Of a stretch of DNA of 64,000 bases, positions 34,713 to 46,053 are shown one piece after another. The DNA comes from Capsicum annuum (lineage: Eukaryota; Streptophyta; Magnoliopsida; Solanales; Solanaceae). Both the position numbers and the translations under genes were made by a program. The notes under the pieces are model-generated. The model worked only from the letters and a program-made list of their open reading frames with translations. It made no database searches and was not told the origin of the DNA. The DNA lies in NCBI RefSeq assembly GCF_002878395.1, contig NC_061120.1:117835410-117899409 (forward strand), written 5' to 3'. Position 1 is the first letter of the stretch, and the number at the start of each line of letters is the position of its first letter.

Positions 34713-36373
34713 TTCAACCTTCTCAAGATAGGGAAGGAGAAGAGCTAGTTATCTCATTTAGACTTATGTTTAAACCTGCTGTTGATGGTAGTTTGCACAA
34801 ATGATCTCCTATTGTATATTGTCTAATATGTGGGTCTTGACTAACCCTATTCTTGATGATTTATAGCATAAAATTGGCCCTAGTAAAGATATGTACACAA
34901 GGTGTTTGTGAAAATATCTAAGTGAGATGCCTAGTTACATGATGATGATGTTTTGAACTAGGGAAATAGCCCAATATGTGTGAATTCTTGATAAATGATA
35001 TTGTGAAGGAAAAGTGAGTCATGTGTTGTATAATTGATGACCTTGACGGTTTGATGAATATGAAGGGGGTTAAAGTCCCTAACATGAAAATGGACTTGAA
35101 TTGTTTGTTGAAATAATTGTGTTATAGAGTAGATAAGGAAGTTTAAATGACTTGTAGGGTCTTGGAGACCATAGTTGGAATTATTTGATGAGTTGAATTA
35201 AGGCCTTGGACTATTAAAATGGTTGAGAAATAAAGTCTCCCATGAAGACCATGTGGTCATGTATGGTGTTGAATTGGCTAAATGGGTTAAAGTCCTTATT
35301 TGTGGAATTAAATGTATATGATGTATGTACAATGGTTTAGAGTCCCAATGTAGACTAATGAGAGTCGTGATGGATTGATTTTAAAGTCCCTTGACTAATG
35401 GAATCATTTATGGCTAAAGTTCCTTGCATAATGCAATCTCATGAGGTCAAAGTGCCTTGCCAAATGAATTATTTTGGGGTTAGGGTCCCCCCTATCCAAT
35501 ATGGTATTAGGTTAGAATCCCTTTCCTAATGTGTGAGCATATGGTTAGAGTCCCTTACTTGAATGAATGTGTATCTGTGGTTAGAGTCCCATACTTAAAT
35601 AGATATGTATGTGTTAGAATCCCTTACTTGATGGCATGTGAATATGGTTAAAGTCCTATGCTTGATAAAAAATACTTGAATCTATGAGTGTGGAAGGTTG
35701 GAGTCCTTTATTGCATACATTATGAATGAGTACTTCTTAAGTATTGATGAGACTTGTCCCCTTGGTTAGCATATGATATGTCTATATGTATGGATAAGGT
35801 TATGAATATGATTGAATATGATATATATTAATTTTTTATTGAATGATGATGATATTTTATCCTTATCTTTAAATTAGATGCTATATTTCAAACTGCTAAC
35901 CATCTTTAGATTCTATGTCCCCATGCGACAAAGAGGTTGTAACATTATCTTCTCTTCCTATGTAGTAATTAGATGATTGAATTTGTCCGTGCATTGACTG
36001 CGGAGTGGTAAGCTTCCTTATTTCAGAATACATTTATTCTTGGTCCCCTACCTTTTGACTTAGTCTCATTTTGACATAGTTTTGCTATTGTCGGGGGTTT
36101 ATCCCGACATATACATTTCTAAACTTCCATTTGTATAGAGGTATTATGGATGACTGTGGACTTAGGTATATCATCTTATGTGTTAATATTTATAAAATGG
36201 TTAGACATTGTTTAAGTTATGTCTTGTATTATGTTTTTTGCTATCTCATTATATGTTCAGGATATACTCGACCCATGTGAGTGATATGATTATTGTGATG
36301 GGATATCGGGCAACCTTCAGTTCATATGGGCTTGAGGTGCCCATACGACATGGACTATTTTTGGGTTATTTCA
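34713..36373 (+). mobile_element. Element D 5' LTR (5' truncated)
   Basis: From about 34720 the sequence follows 55200-55345 and then 56848-58284, the shared 3' LTR. About 700 bases at the start of the LTR are absent, and the H leader abuts directly. It contains the GTTAGAGTCCC phrase array at 35080-35720, copies of GGTTAAAGTCCCTT-like units every 30-70 bases, matched at 57010-57650. Confidence 0.75.
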
Positions 36374-36375
36374 AG

Positions 36376-36388
36376 TTGTCTACGAGCC
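36376..36388 (+). other. Degenerate primer binding site of element D
   Basis: TTGTCTACGAGCC aligns with TTGGTATCAGAGCC with one deletion and mismatches, two bases after the LTR end. Its position matches the site in E at 58287. Confidence 0.5.
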
Positions 36389-36585
36389 TAGATTCATAGT
36401 TAGTTGGGCATTTATAATACCATGTCAAGTAGAGTCTCTTGTATAGTTGTGAAGCATGCCACACTTATAAAAGAGGATCTATGAGATATCTTAAGAAAAT
36501 GTTTCCCTTTCTTGTGTTTCAATCTCAACTTATTGAGTCTAAGGTCTTGGACTCCTCTAATTTCTATTTGCTATATTTCAAATCA

Positions 36586-37647
36586 ATCCTCTAAGGAGAT
36601 CTGAGACTCAGGCAAACCCTTCTGAGGGCCCTATGGAAGAAGCTCATCCAACTTTTGGAGTTTGAACCTAGGCTAGGGCTGCAGCATCCGATCATCTTCG
36701 TGGGGTTCCACTAGTCCCCACAAATTTTGACTATGAGAGTGACCTTCCTATTCTATCACCTCAACGGGATGATACTAATGCTGAGTTTCATCATTTTATC
36801 AACCTCTTGACTTTATTGGTACATTCTTAAAAGGGTAGTGGTGCTTTGGCTACTATTTTTTCTGAGGCCACAAGAATTGGCTTATTTATAAGTTTAAGCC
36901 CTCCTATGTTCTCTGGTACGAAGGTTGAGGAGGATTCTTAAGGTTTTATTGATGAAATATAGAAGATCTTCTGAATCATGCATGCTTAGATTGAGGTCAT
37001 TTTTTTCGCTTCCTACTAATTGAAAGATATAGAATACCAATGGTAGAGGCATGGGAGTTTTCTAGAGGTGTTGATGCTAGTACCACCATCTGGGAGGATA
37101 TTTTTGAGGGTTTACTTGGACCTCTCTTTCAAAAGTTGAGGAAGGCAAAGGAAGAAGAGTTTGTGACTTAAAGAAAGGGAGGATGCTCGTTCAAGAGTAT
37201 GCCTTGAAATTCCATCAATTTTCAAGGTACTTTTTGGAGCTTATTTCCGGCATAAGGGCTAGAATAAGTAAGTTTGTGTCATGATTGTCCCGTGAGTTAG
37301 TCCTTGAAAGCTAGGTGACCTTGTTGATTATAAATATTTCTAGGTTGATTGCGTATTTGCAGCAAGTGGAAGAACAGAAAAAGAATCAAGTTGAGCTTAG
37401 TGAGAGGCGAGGAATGAAATTTCGTCTTTCTGAGCATAGTGGGGGTGATGGTAGAAAGTGGCCACAGAAGCATTGAGGTAGTTTGAGTTCTTTCTCATTA
37501 GCTAGTGTTCGTGCTCCAGACCCAATGTTTTTCAAAGATTGTTGGGCTCAGTTAAGTGGTGGGTCTTGAGCACAGGGTTCCTAATTCTAGGATAGTAGTG
37601 CCCAGTTAGCTCCACCTTGCCCTCCTTGTTGATTCTGTGGTCAAAGC
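36586..37647 (+). pseudogene. Element D gag, 5' part
   Basis: Aligns with the gag of E throughout. The start codon aligned with the ATG of E at 58471 is ATC here. RSETQANPSEGPMEEAHPTFGV, a stop, then ARAAASDH can be read, followed by DYESDLPILSP and, after 37000, decayed YQWxE...FxxxFxP sequence. Stops and frameshifts are frequent. The frame is cut at 37647, within the zinc-knuckle region (CCPPC, a stop, FCGQS), by element G, and continues at 41868. Confidence 0.65.
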
Positions 37648-39454
37648 TGATGTTGTGTGTATTTATGTATTATACCATTACTATTCTAGCCTATTTAGCC
37701 TTGTTTTGAGGAGGATTCATGTGCTTAATGTGTTGATAGTAAGATAAATATGCATCTAAGTGTCCATGTATGTGTTTACAATGTTTAATGGTGTTTTTGC
37801 ATGAGTTTTGATTCAAATTGATCATTTAGAAGTCAACCGAGAAAACTAGTGTAATTAGCTTGAGCGGGGTGTTTGTCTAGTCTATCATGTTGGGTTCTAA
37901 CTAGTTTAATGAGTTCTTAAGGTTTTTATTTCATATTAATATGTGACAAGACTTGTTGATGATTTTCAAATTTCAATTGGATTAAGCCTAGAGTCAAAAC
38001 AATAAGCTTAAAATCAATGTGTGCAAGCCTAGTCTTACCTCGTGTTTCTTGTTCACCGACATGGATGATGTGTTGTTTTGATCAGTAAATTGTTGTTTTT
38101 AATTCTATAGGATGCTTGCTCAATGGATTATGATGATATGTTAAGGATGTAAAATCTTTAAATCAGTTGGAAATAACTCAAAAAGGCTTGAAATGGATCA
38201 CGGAAGCAAAACACAAAACTTGGACTCAATTTGGAGTCCTGAAATATCAGGGTGAGTGGAGGTGAGTGAAAGGTTCTGTTGGCACATAATGTAAACCAAA
38301 TGGTTCATATGGGCTTCAAAATAGTAAAACACCATGTCTCAGTTCTAATATGGAGAAAGGAGGCACCGCATCATGGTAAAAGGTCAATCGACATTTGTCA
38401 AATTCTATAATCTAAGCGCGATTATGCTGCATCACAGTCCTATGGAAATTGGCATGTTAGCGCGACGTGGTGAGAATCAAAATCTGAAGAAAAGTACCTT
38501 ACTAAAGAAGTACAATGTGTAAACCTAATCCCATTCGTTTTATGACTTGTCTACTATAAATATAAGTTTTAAATCATGTTTTAAACATCTTGGAACCCCT
38601 AGATTGATTGGAACAACATTGAAGGCTACCACAACTTCTTTTTCAGTTTTTATATTCTTTATTTTTAGTTTATTTATGGTTTTAATCCTTCAAACAATTA
38701 TTTGGATGTTGATTATGGCTATAGTAGCTAAAAACTCCCTTTCCGGGGTAAAGCCAAGAATATGAGTACTATTGTTTCGGATTTATTTCGTTTGATTTAC
38801 TTATCATTATTGGTAGTGTGTTTATTCTTGATTTAACTATTTGGTGGATTGATCACTAGAAAAATATATCTATTGTAAACCTTGTGATCTCAGGGGAGGG
38901 AATAGAAAGATAGAACATTGGAATGAACAAAGTATGGTTTGTATTATTTTATAAAATAAGGAGTTCAAATGAGCGTTTAGGACATAGATGTACTTAGATG
39001 CCTTACTTGATTCAAATGTAGGATGATATCTTAAAGAACTAAATTGGATTATTATATTCCCGTACAATGATGTAGTTGTAATGTTTAAATTAGGTAAACA
39101 GTTAGAGATCGGGAGACTGTGACCATGCAATTAACCCTAAGAATCTACAAAAAAGATAAGCAAGTTAACGGATGATGTTCAATAACATAGTATGATTGTT
39201 CTTAGTGCTTTAACCCTGGTTTTTTTCCTATTTATTGTTTCAATACCTTTATTTTACACCTTAATTCCTTTATTTTATTTGACAATTATTCAAAACTCTA
39301 TTTTTGTTACTCTTGCATCAATTGAATCTAAATTATGAACTACAATAGAATCTTTGTTGAGTCAAGTCCCTGTGGGATTGATACTCCGCTTTCTTCAAGG
39401 CGACATTACTACTTTATAGACCACGTACACTTACGTGTGTTCTTGGGTGCTTCA
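37648..39454 (+). mobile_element. Element G 5' LTR
   Basis: Starts TGATGTTGTGTGTATTTATG, ends TTCTTGGGTGCTTCA. TATAAATA box at 38554-38562. Carries AAGCGCGATTATGCTGCATC near 38415, a GCG-rich patch in an AT-rich LTR that also appears in the 3' copy in decayed form. Confidence 0.8.
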
Positions 39455-39460
39455 AGTTTG

Positions 39461-39478
39461 TGGCGCCGTTGCCCGGGA
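39461..39478 (+). other. Primer binding site of element G (Asp tRNA)
   Basis: TGGCGCCGTTGCCCGGGA differs by one base from the complement of the tRNA-Asp 3' end. It lies six bases after the LTR. Confidence 0.8.
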
Positions 39479-39579
39479 CTGGTAATTTGGCAACTGTTGT
39501 ATAATTTATTTTACTTTTAGATTTTTTTGGTGTTTTTTACACTTGGTCTTGGTTTTTTTTTTTTATGGAAATAGGTTTA

Positions 39580-39957
39580 AAAAGTAATAATATGGCAAGG
39601 AATCGGGACTTGGTTGAACAAAAATCCAACCCTGAGCAACTTTTCCATTAGAGAAGTAATCTTTCTCCCCCAAATTTTGGAAATCTAAGAATACTAAGAG
39701 AATCCTGCCATCATAGTTGATGAACAAGCAGCCTGCAAGATAGTGAAAGAAATGGCAATCCCACTTCCAACCAATTTGTCCTCCCCATTTCAAAAGTCGG
39801 CAGCTAGAGTCAATTTTGAGCTTAAAAAGAATATAGTACATCTTTTGATTAGCAGTGGACAGTTCACAGGGCATTCACATAAAGATCCACAGGTCCACTT
39901 GCAAAATTATCTAGAAGTTAGTGAAACATTTATTACTATTGGTATAGTGATAGCTTG
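39580..39957 (+). pseudogene. Element G: Athila-type gag N-terminal fragment
   Basis: Starts near ATGGCAAGGAATCGGGAC and keeps an open stretch at 39743-39957 reading SAARVNFELKKNIVHLL, then HSHKDPQVHLQNYLEVSET. Athila/Tat gag proteins open with a motif of the form NFELKPxLIxMVQxNQFxGxPxEDPNxHLxNFLExCDT, so the lineage match is good. The rest of gag and all of pol are missing, and the segment runs straight into the 3' noncoding end. A stop separates the two frames. Confidence 0.65.
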
Positions 39958-40041
39958 AATTTCTTGAATTTTAGTAGAAGTGTAGAGTTTTTCTAGATTA
40001 TGGTGCTTATAATGAAGAGTAGTTCGAGGACGAACAAGGCT

Positions 40042-40056
40042 TTAGGTGTGGGTTGG
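40042..40056 (+). other. Polypurine tract of element G
   Basis: TTAGGTGTGGGTTGG, aligned with the tract of element F and directly before the LTR start TGATGCAGGATG. Confidence 0.6.
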
Positions 40057-41862
40057 TGATGCAGGATGTATTTATGCATTCTACCATTACTATTCTAGCC
40101 TATTTAGCCTCATTTTGAGGATGATTCATGTTCTTAATGTGTTGATAAAGATATAAATGTACATCTAAGAGTCCATGTATATGTTTACAATTTTTAATGG
40201 TGTTTTCCCACAAGTTTTGAATCAAATTGATCATTTAGAAGTCAACCAAGAAAACAAGTGTAACTAGCTTGATCTATGTCTTTGTCTAGTCTATCATGTT
40301 GGGTTCTAACATTTTTAATGAGTTCTTAATGTTTTTATTGTATATTTATATGTGAAACAATTTGTTGAAAATGTTTACGGGACAATTGGATTTAGGCAAG
40401 AGTCAAAACAAAAAGCTCAAGATCAATGTGGGCAAGCCTAGTCTTAGCTCTTGTTTCTAGTCACCACCTTGGATGTTGTGTTCTTTCAAAATCTAAATTT
40501 TTTTCTTTAACTATATAGCATGCTTAGTGAATGGATTGTGATGGTATTTGAAGGATTTATAAGCTTCAAATCAAGTGGAAACAACTCAAAAAGGTTGGGA
40601 ATAGATCAGAGAAGAAAAATACACAACTTGGACTCAATTTAGAGTCCTAAAATGAGTAGGGAGAGTAGAGATACAGGGAAGGTCCTCTTGGTGTGTGTTG
40701 TACACCAAATAGTTCAAAAAGGGCCCAAAATAGTAAACCATTACGTCGCTTTCCTAATATCAATGAAGGAGGAACTGCGTTGCAGAAAAATGTTAATCGA
40801 CAGTTGTCAAATTCCAAAATCTTAGCACGATTATGTTGCATTGTAGTCCTATGGAAATTGCCAAGTTAGTGCGATGCAGTGAGCATCAAAATTAGAAGAA
40901 AAGTGCCTTGCTAAAAAAAGACAACGTGGAAAACTAATCCCTCTCTTTTTATGATTTGTCTACTATAAATATAATGTGTTAAATCACGTTTTAAACATCT
41001 TGGAACCCTTAGATCGATTGGAACGACATTGGAGGCTACCATAAATTCTTTTTAGGTTTTTATATTCTTTATTTTAGTTTCTTTATGGTTTTAATCCTTC
41101 ATACAGTTATTTGGATGTTGATTATGGCTATGAGTGGCTAAAAATTTCCTTTCCAGGGTTAAAGTCAAGAACATGAGTACTATTATTTTGGATTAATTTT
41201 GTTTGGTTTGTTTATGATTACTGGTTGTGTGTTTATTCTTTATCTAACTATTTGATTTATTGATCACCCAAAAAATATATCTATTGTCAACCTTGTGACC
41301 TTGGAGAGGGAATAGGGAGATAGAACATGGGAATGAACAAAGTATGGTTTGTATTTTTTTTATAAAACAAGGAGTTTAAATAAGCGTCTAGGACAAGGAT
41401 GTACTTAGATGCCTTGATTCAAATGTAGGATGATATCTTATAGAACTTAATTGGATTATTACATCCCCTCTCAATAATGTAGTTGTAATGTCCAAATTAG
41501 GTAAATGGTTTGAGATCGGGAGACCATGATCATGCAATAAATCCTACGAATCAACAACTAAGATAAGCAAGTTAACGAATGAAGTTCAATAGCATTGTAT
41601 GATTGTTCAAAGTTCTTTAACCCTAGGTTTTCTCCTATTGATTTTTTCAAGACCTTTGTTTTATGCATTGATTCCTTTACTTTATTTTGTAAATATTCAA
41701 AACTCTATTTTGGCTACCCTTGCATCAATTGAATCTAAATTGTGAGCTAGAATAGAGTCGTTATTGAATCAAGTGATTGTAGGATTGATACTTGCCTTTC
41801 TAGAAGGTCACTTTACTACTTGATAGACCACGTACACTTGCGTGTGCGCTTGGGCACTGTCA
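40057..41862 (+). mobile_element. Element G 3' LTR
   Basis: TGATGCAGGATGTATTTATG start, GCTTGGGCACTGTCA end. TATAAATA at 40964-40971. Colinear with the 5' LTR across its length, with scattered substitutions. Confidence 0.8.
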
Positions 41863-41867
41863 AAAGT

Positions 41868-42010
41868 CATCATGGTCAGTGTGATAAGGGGAGAAACAAA
41901 TGTTTCCATTATGGTTAGATTAGGCACATAAAATAAGAGTTCCCTTCTATAGTGGCTTCTTTGTCCAACAAGGCCTCTATTACTACTCCATCTACTCTCT
42001 CATCGAAGGA
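41868..42010 (+). pseudogene. Element D gag, 3' part
   Basis: Resumes after G with HHGQCDKGRNKCFHYG, the second half of the family's zinc-knuckle region, then a broken RHIK..EFPS segment. The Cys of the CX2C pair is partly lost (CFHYG). Continues toward the protease. Confidence 0.55.
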
Positions 42011-42059
42011 TGCTATGTCTTTCTCTAATTTTGTTTCTAGCACCGACACTGTCCAAAAT

Positions 42060-42440
42060 CACTTGTATGCACTTGCTACTCCCCAGAATTCTAAGGCATC
42101 TCTTATGTTGTTATGTGTATATTGGGACTTTTCTCCCATAATGTGTATTATTTGCTTGATCTAGGGTCTACTCTCTATTATGTTAACCTGTATGTGGTTA
42201 GGCATCTTTATTGTTATCCTATGATCCTGTCAGTTCCTTTTACTATTTGTACCATAGTCAGAGACCCTATGGTTGTTAGAAGGGTCTATAAGGGGTGTGT
42301 GATATCGGTTGGTGGAAGGATACTCTTGTTGACTTGATTTAATTAGACCTGGTTAATTTGGATATTATTTTAGGATTGATTGGCTGCACTCTTGCTATGC
42401 TTCTTTAGATTTTCAGACCCGTAGGGAAGGCTTATTTCTT
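42060..42440 (+). pseudogene. Element D aspartic protease
   Basis: VYYLLDLGSTLYYVNLYV gives the active-site DLGST with its Asp. IVRDPMVVRRVYKGCVIS and a degraded DLVNLDIILGLIGCTLA segment follow, where the usual GMDWL is lost. One frame change near 42330. The first Met of the local frame has no meaning, because this domain is part of a polyprotein. Confidence 0.7.
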
Positions 42441-42536
42441 ATCTAAAGGCCAAAAATTTTATTTCTAAGGGTTGTTTTTATCATTTGGTCCAAGTTAAAG
42501 AATAACTAAGAAGAGCCTTATCTAGAATCTATTTTT

Positions 42537-43362
42537 GTGGTTAATGAATTTCCTGAGGTGTTTTCCAATGATCTTCCCAGATTTTCTCCCAATAGAAAAA
42601 TTGATTTTGGGATTTATCTTATTCTACACAGTCATTCGATTTCTATCCCTCTTTATAGAATTGCTCTGGCAAAGCTAAAAGATCTTGAGGAGAAATTGAA
42701 AGTCCTTTTATATAAAGGTTTTATCCTTCCTAGCGTGTCTCCATGGGGTGCTCTTGTGTTATTCATGCGCAAGAAGGATGCTTTCGTTAGTGTGTACATT
42801 TATTATTGTCGGTAGAACAAAGTGAGCATAAACAATGAATATCCTCTTCATAGGATTGATGATTTTTTTTGAACGTCATTGTGCAAAGAGTTTCTCTAAG
42901 ATTTATTTTAGATTGGGTTATCATCAGCTTACAATTAGGGATGCGGGTATCCCTGAGACAGCTTTTAGAACTCGATATGGTCACTATGAGTTTCTTGTCT
43001 TGTCTTTTGGGTTGACCAATGCCCCGACACCATTCATAGTCTTGATGAATATGATCTTTTATCTGTTCTTGAACATGTTTGTCATTGTCTTTATTAATGA
43101 TATCTTAGTGTATTCTAAGGGTGACGCGGATCATGTAGATCATCTTTGTACCATGTTACAAACTTTGAAGGATAGTAATTTTTATGCGAAGTTCTCCAAG
43201 TATGGGTTTTGGTTGAAAGCCTTAGCTTTTCTTTGTCATGTTATCTCTAGTGAAGGGATCATGGTAGACCCCAAAAAAGTTACAGCAGTTAAGAAGTTTC
43301 CTAGACCTACGGCTCCTATCAAAATTTGGAGCTTCTTTAGTCTAGCCTATTACTATGAATGA
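42537..43362 (+). pseudogene. Element D reverse transcriptase
   Basis: [24 protein letters not shown] opens the domain, and MRKKDAFVSVYIYYCR follows with decay. The first catalytic Asp is Tyr (FSKIYFRLGYH), and the active-site box reads VFINDILVYSK, so one Asp of the pair is Asn. [20 protein letters not shown] and the thumb sequence ending at VKKFPRPTAP are well preserved. Two frames (42537-42815 and 42835-43362) are separated by a stop. Enzymatically dead by two catalytic changes. Confidence 0.8.
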
Positions 43363-43365
43363 TTT

Positions 43366-44078
43366 GTGGAGGGTTTCTCTACTATAGCTGCTATGTTGTC
43401 AAAATTGGGCCAAAAGAAAGTCAAGTTCTTATGGTCCGAAGCGTGTGCGGGTATTTTTGCGAATTTTAAAGATAAATTGACTTTGGCTCTAATTTTAACC
43501 TTGTCTGGGGATAGTGATGGTTTTGTGGTTTATTCTGATGCTTCTCGTGAACGTCTTGATTGCGTGTTGATGCAACATGGTAGGTTGGTGGCCTATGCTT
43601 CTAGACAATTAAAAATTCATGAGAAGAACAACCCTACTTATGACTTAGAGTTGTTAGCCATTGTTTTGCATTAAAGATATGGAAACATTACCTATATTGG
43701 GTTTATGTTGTTATCTTTTCTGTTTATAAGAGCGTCTAATATGTGTTTACCCAAAAGTAGTTAAATCTCCTGAAAAGAAGGTGGCTCGAGTTGTTGAAAG
43801 ACTATGATATAAGTCTTCATTACCATCCCGGTAAGGCGAACATGGTCGTTGATGCTCTTAGTAGATTGTCCCAAGGGAGTTTAGCCCATGTAGATGAGGA
43901 TAAGTGGGAATTAGTGAAATACATTCATCGATTAGATAATCTTATATTTCAACTTATGGACTCTGAGGATAGTGGTGTATTTGTGCTTCCGATATCGCAG
44001 TCATCTCTTGTTGTTGAGACAAAAGAAAAGCAAGCATTGGAACCTAACTTGATAAAGATCAAGAGTAATGTGGGTTAA
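43366..44078 (+). pseudogene. Element D RNase H
   Basis: First frame 43366-43674: [24 protein letters not shown] keeps the catalytic Asp (usually VYCDAS), and [15 protein letters not shown] keeps the DLEL Glu. After a break the second frame, 43791-44078, has LLKDYDISLHYHPGKANMVVDALSRLSQGSLAHVDEDKWELV, the typical end with its DALS Asp. Key acids survive. Frames are broken. Confidence 0.8.
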
Positions 44079-44089
44079 CGCAAAGTTTC

Positions 44090-44965
44090 AGACTTTGTGA
44101 TTGTTGGGGATGTTATGTTGAGATACTAAGGTACGTTAGGTGGTCCCGACATTGCTGGACTGAGGGAAAGGGTTATGGTCGAGGGTCATGGATTCTGTTA
44201 TGCCAATCATCCCGGTTCCACGAAGATGTATCATGATCTTAAAGAGTTTTATTATTAGGGTAATATGAAGTGTGGTGTGTCTAGTTATGTTGCCAAGTGT
44301 ATAGTGTGTCAACAAGGGAAAGTTGAGCATATGAGGCCCCGGGGGCTTGCATCAAGAGATCCCATTACCCGAATGGAAGTGGGAGGCGATTAATATAGAT
44401 TTCATTACTGGATTTCCTAGATCCTAAAATCAATGTTATTCTGTTTGGGTCATTGTTTATAGAATGGCCAAGTCCACTCATATTTTGCCTGTGAAGACTA
44501 ATTTCTCGGTGGAAGATTATGCTTAGTTGTATCTTGTGGGGATCTTGAAATTGCATGGTACTCTAATTTCTATAATTTTGAATCGTGGTCCTCCATTTTT
44601 ATCTCATTTTTGGAATTCATTCCAAGAGGGTTTGGGTACTAGAGTATGCCTTAGTACCGCCTGCCACCCACAAATAGATGGGCATGTGGAAAGGACCATC
44701 CAACCATTGGAGGATATGTTGCAGGCTTGTGAGATTGAATATGGTGGTAGTTGATACGACCATGTTCCTTTGATTGAGTTTGCCAACAGTAATAGTTACC
44801 ACTCGGGTATTGGTTGGGTGCCTTTTGAGGAACTGTATGGTAGGGGATGTCAATCTCCTATTGGGTAGTACGAGGTTGGCGAGGGTAAGTTTCTCAGCAT
44901 CGATTTAGTCCACCAAACCTCAAAGAAGTTAAAGGTGATTTATGATAGATTGAAAAACACTTAAA
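44090..44965 (+). pseudogene. Element D integrase
   Basis: HHCC finger at 44190-44315 (HGFCYANHPGSTKMYHDL, a stop later, then KCIVCQQ). The core follows: SVWVIVYRMAKSTHIL, where the first catalytic Asp is Tyr, SIILNRGPPFLSHFW, where the second is Asn, and DGHVERTIQPLEDM, where the Glu remains. NSYHSGIGWVPFEELYGRG and VGEGKFLSIDLVHQ complete it. Two of three catalytic acids are gone, plus several stops. The Asn at the second position is shared with element E. Confidence 0.8.
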
Positions 44966-45259
44966 TCAATGAAAGTCCTATGCGGATGTAAGGCATAGGG
45001 CCTTAGAGTTTAGTGTTGGAAATTTGGTATTCTTGAAAGTGTCTCCCATGAAGAGAGTGATGTTATTTAGTCAAAAGGGAAACTTATTCCCTGATATGTT
45101 AGCCCCTACTCAATCATGAAGGTGGTTGGCAATGATGCCTATGAGTTGTAGGTCCCTTCTAATATGAACTCCATTCACCCGGTTTTCCATGTCTCTATGT
45201 TGCGGAAATGTGTAGGCAATCCTTTGTTGGTTGTTCCCTTGAGGAATATTGATATTTTT

Positions 45260-45440
45260 AAATACTAATCCTATAAGGAGATCTTGTTAAGGATCTTGGA
45301 TCGGCGAATTCTCAAGTTGCGAATGAATAAGGTGGCTTCGGCGAAGGTTCTATAAAGGAACCAAAAGTCTGAGGAAGCTACTTGTGAAGTGGAAGATTAC
45401 ATGAAGTCTAAGCACCTCCATTTGTTTCCTATTCTGAAAA
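45260..45440 (+). pseudogene. Element D chromodomain-like tail
   Basis: SYKEILLRILDRRILKLRMN, then NQKSEEATCEVEDYMKSKHL, HLFPILKTW, in one frame interrupted by stops at the KVL/RNQ join. It corresponds to the tails of A and B and marks the element as a chromovirus. Confidence 0.65.
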
Positions 45441-45479
45441 CTTGGGATGGAGGTAGGTTTTCATCTCCTAGCTTTGATT

Positions 45480-45800
45480 TACGTCTTGATAGATGATGGG
45501 TTAAACTCCCCAATGTGTTGGATTGATTTATGTCATGTTAGATCATTGTTTCAAGTCCCTAACATTTTAAAATTATGCGGGTTTTGTTGTGAGGTGTTTA
45601 AGTTGCTAGTATCTTGATTTAAGTCATGTCTATTGGTAAATGGTGGGTTTGAGACCATAATTTTTGAATTGAGAAAGTATCCTTGGTAAGTTGATGGTTT
45701 TAAGTCCCTAAGTTCTGAAATGAGTAAGTATTGATAAGCAAGGGTTAAGTCCCTAAGCTTTGACATAAACAAGTGTATTGATAAATAATGTGTTTGAGTC
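45480..45800 (+). repeat. GGTTTAAGTCCCTAA phrase repeats in the 3' noncoding end of D
   Basis: Six or so loose copies of GGTTTAAGTCCC or GGTTTGAGTC separated by 40-60 bases, between the end of pol and the polypurine tract. A matching set is at 63180-63480 in element E. Confidence 0.6.
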
Positions 45801-45962
45801 ACAAAGACGATGACGTGAATGATTGATTGATAATTAACATGATGTGTGTTATATCCTTGTTTTGTGATTGTTCTAAACTAATTGAAGGACATTTTAATAT
45901 ATGATAGTGTGTTAGACTGTGTTTATTTCTTTCCGTAGCTCACATTCAAGGACGAATGATCC

Positions 45963-45974
45963 AAGTGGGGGATA
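45963..45974 (+). other. Polypurine tract of element D
   Basis: AAGTGGGGGATA, three bases before the LTR start TGAAATACCTAGAC. Confidence 0.6.
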
Positions 45975-46053
45975 ATTGAAATACCTAGACTTAGAACCAT
46001 TGAAAAACTTCATCGTTTGTTGTCACTACGGTGGGTATGACTAGGGGCTTGAG

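Larger units (their letters stand above)
37648..41862 (+). mobile_element. Element G: short Athila-like LTR element
   Basis: LTRs 37648-39454 and 40057-41862, almost the same length (1,807 and 1,806), with only about 600 bases between them. Primer site for tRNA-Asp, polypurine tract, gag fragment and target duplication AAAGC/AAAGT (37643-37647 and 41863-41867) are all recognisable. Excision restores the zinc-knuckle reading of the D gag. The LTRs are clearly related to those of F, but G is a separate insertion and carries a different internal remnant. Confidence 0.85.

Noticed and set aside
35080..35720. CRISPR-like or satellite array from the regularly spaced GTTAGAGTCCC phrases
   Set aside because: Repeats are short, diverged and irregularly spaced, lie within an LTR, and recur in the paired LTR. 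The genome is clearly plant.
38547..39520. ORFs in the first LTR of element G
   Set aside because: LTR sequence; the second LTR breaks the same frames.
45551..45802. 83-codon minus-strand ORF
   Set aside because: It lies over the GGTTTAAGTCCC phrase repeats and shows the repeat pattern, not protein similarity.
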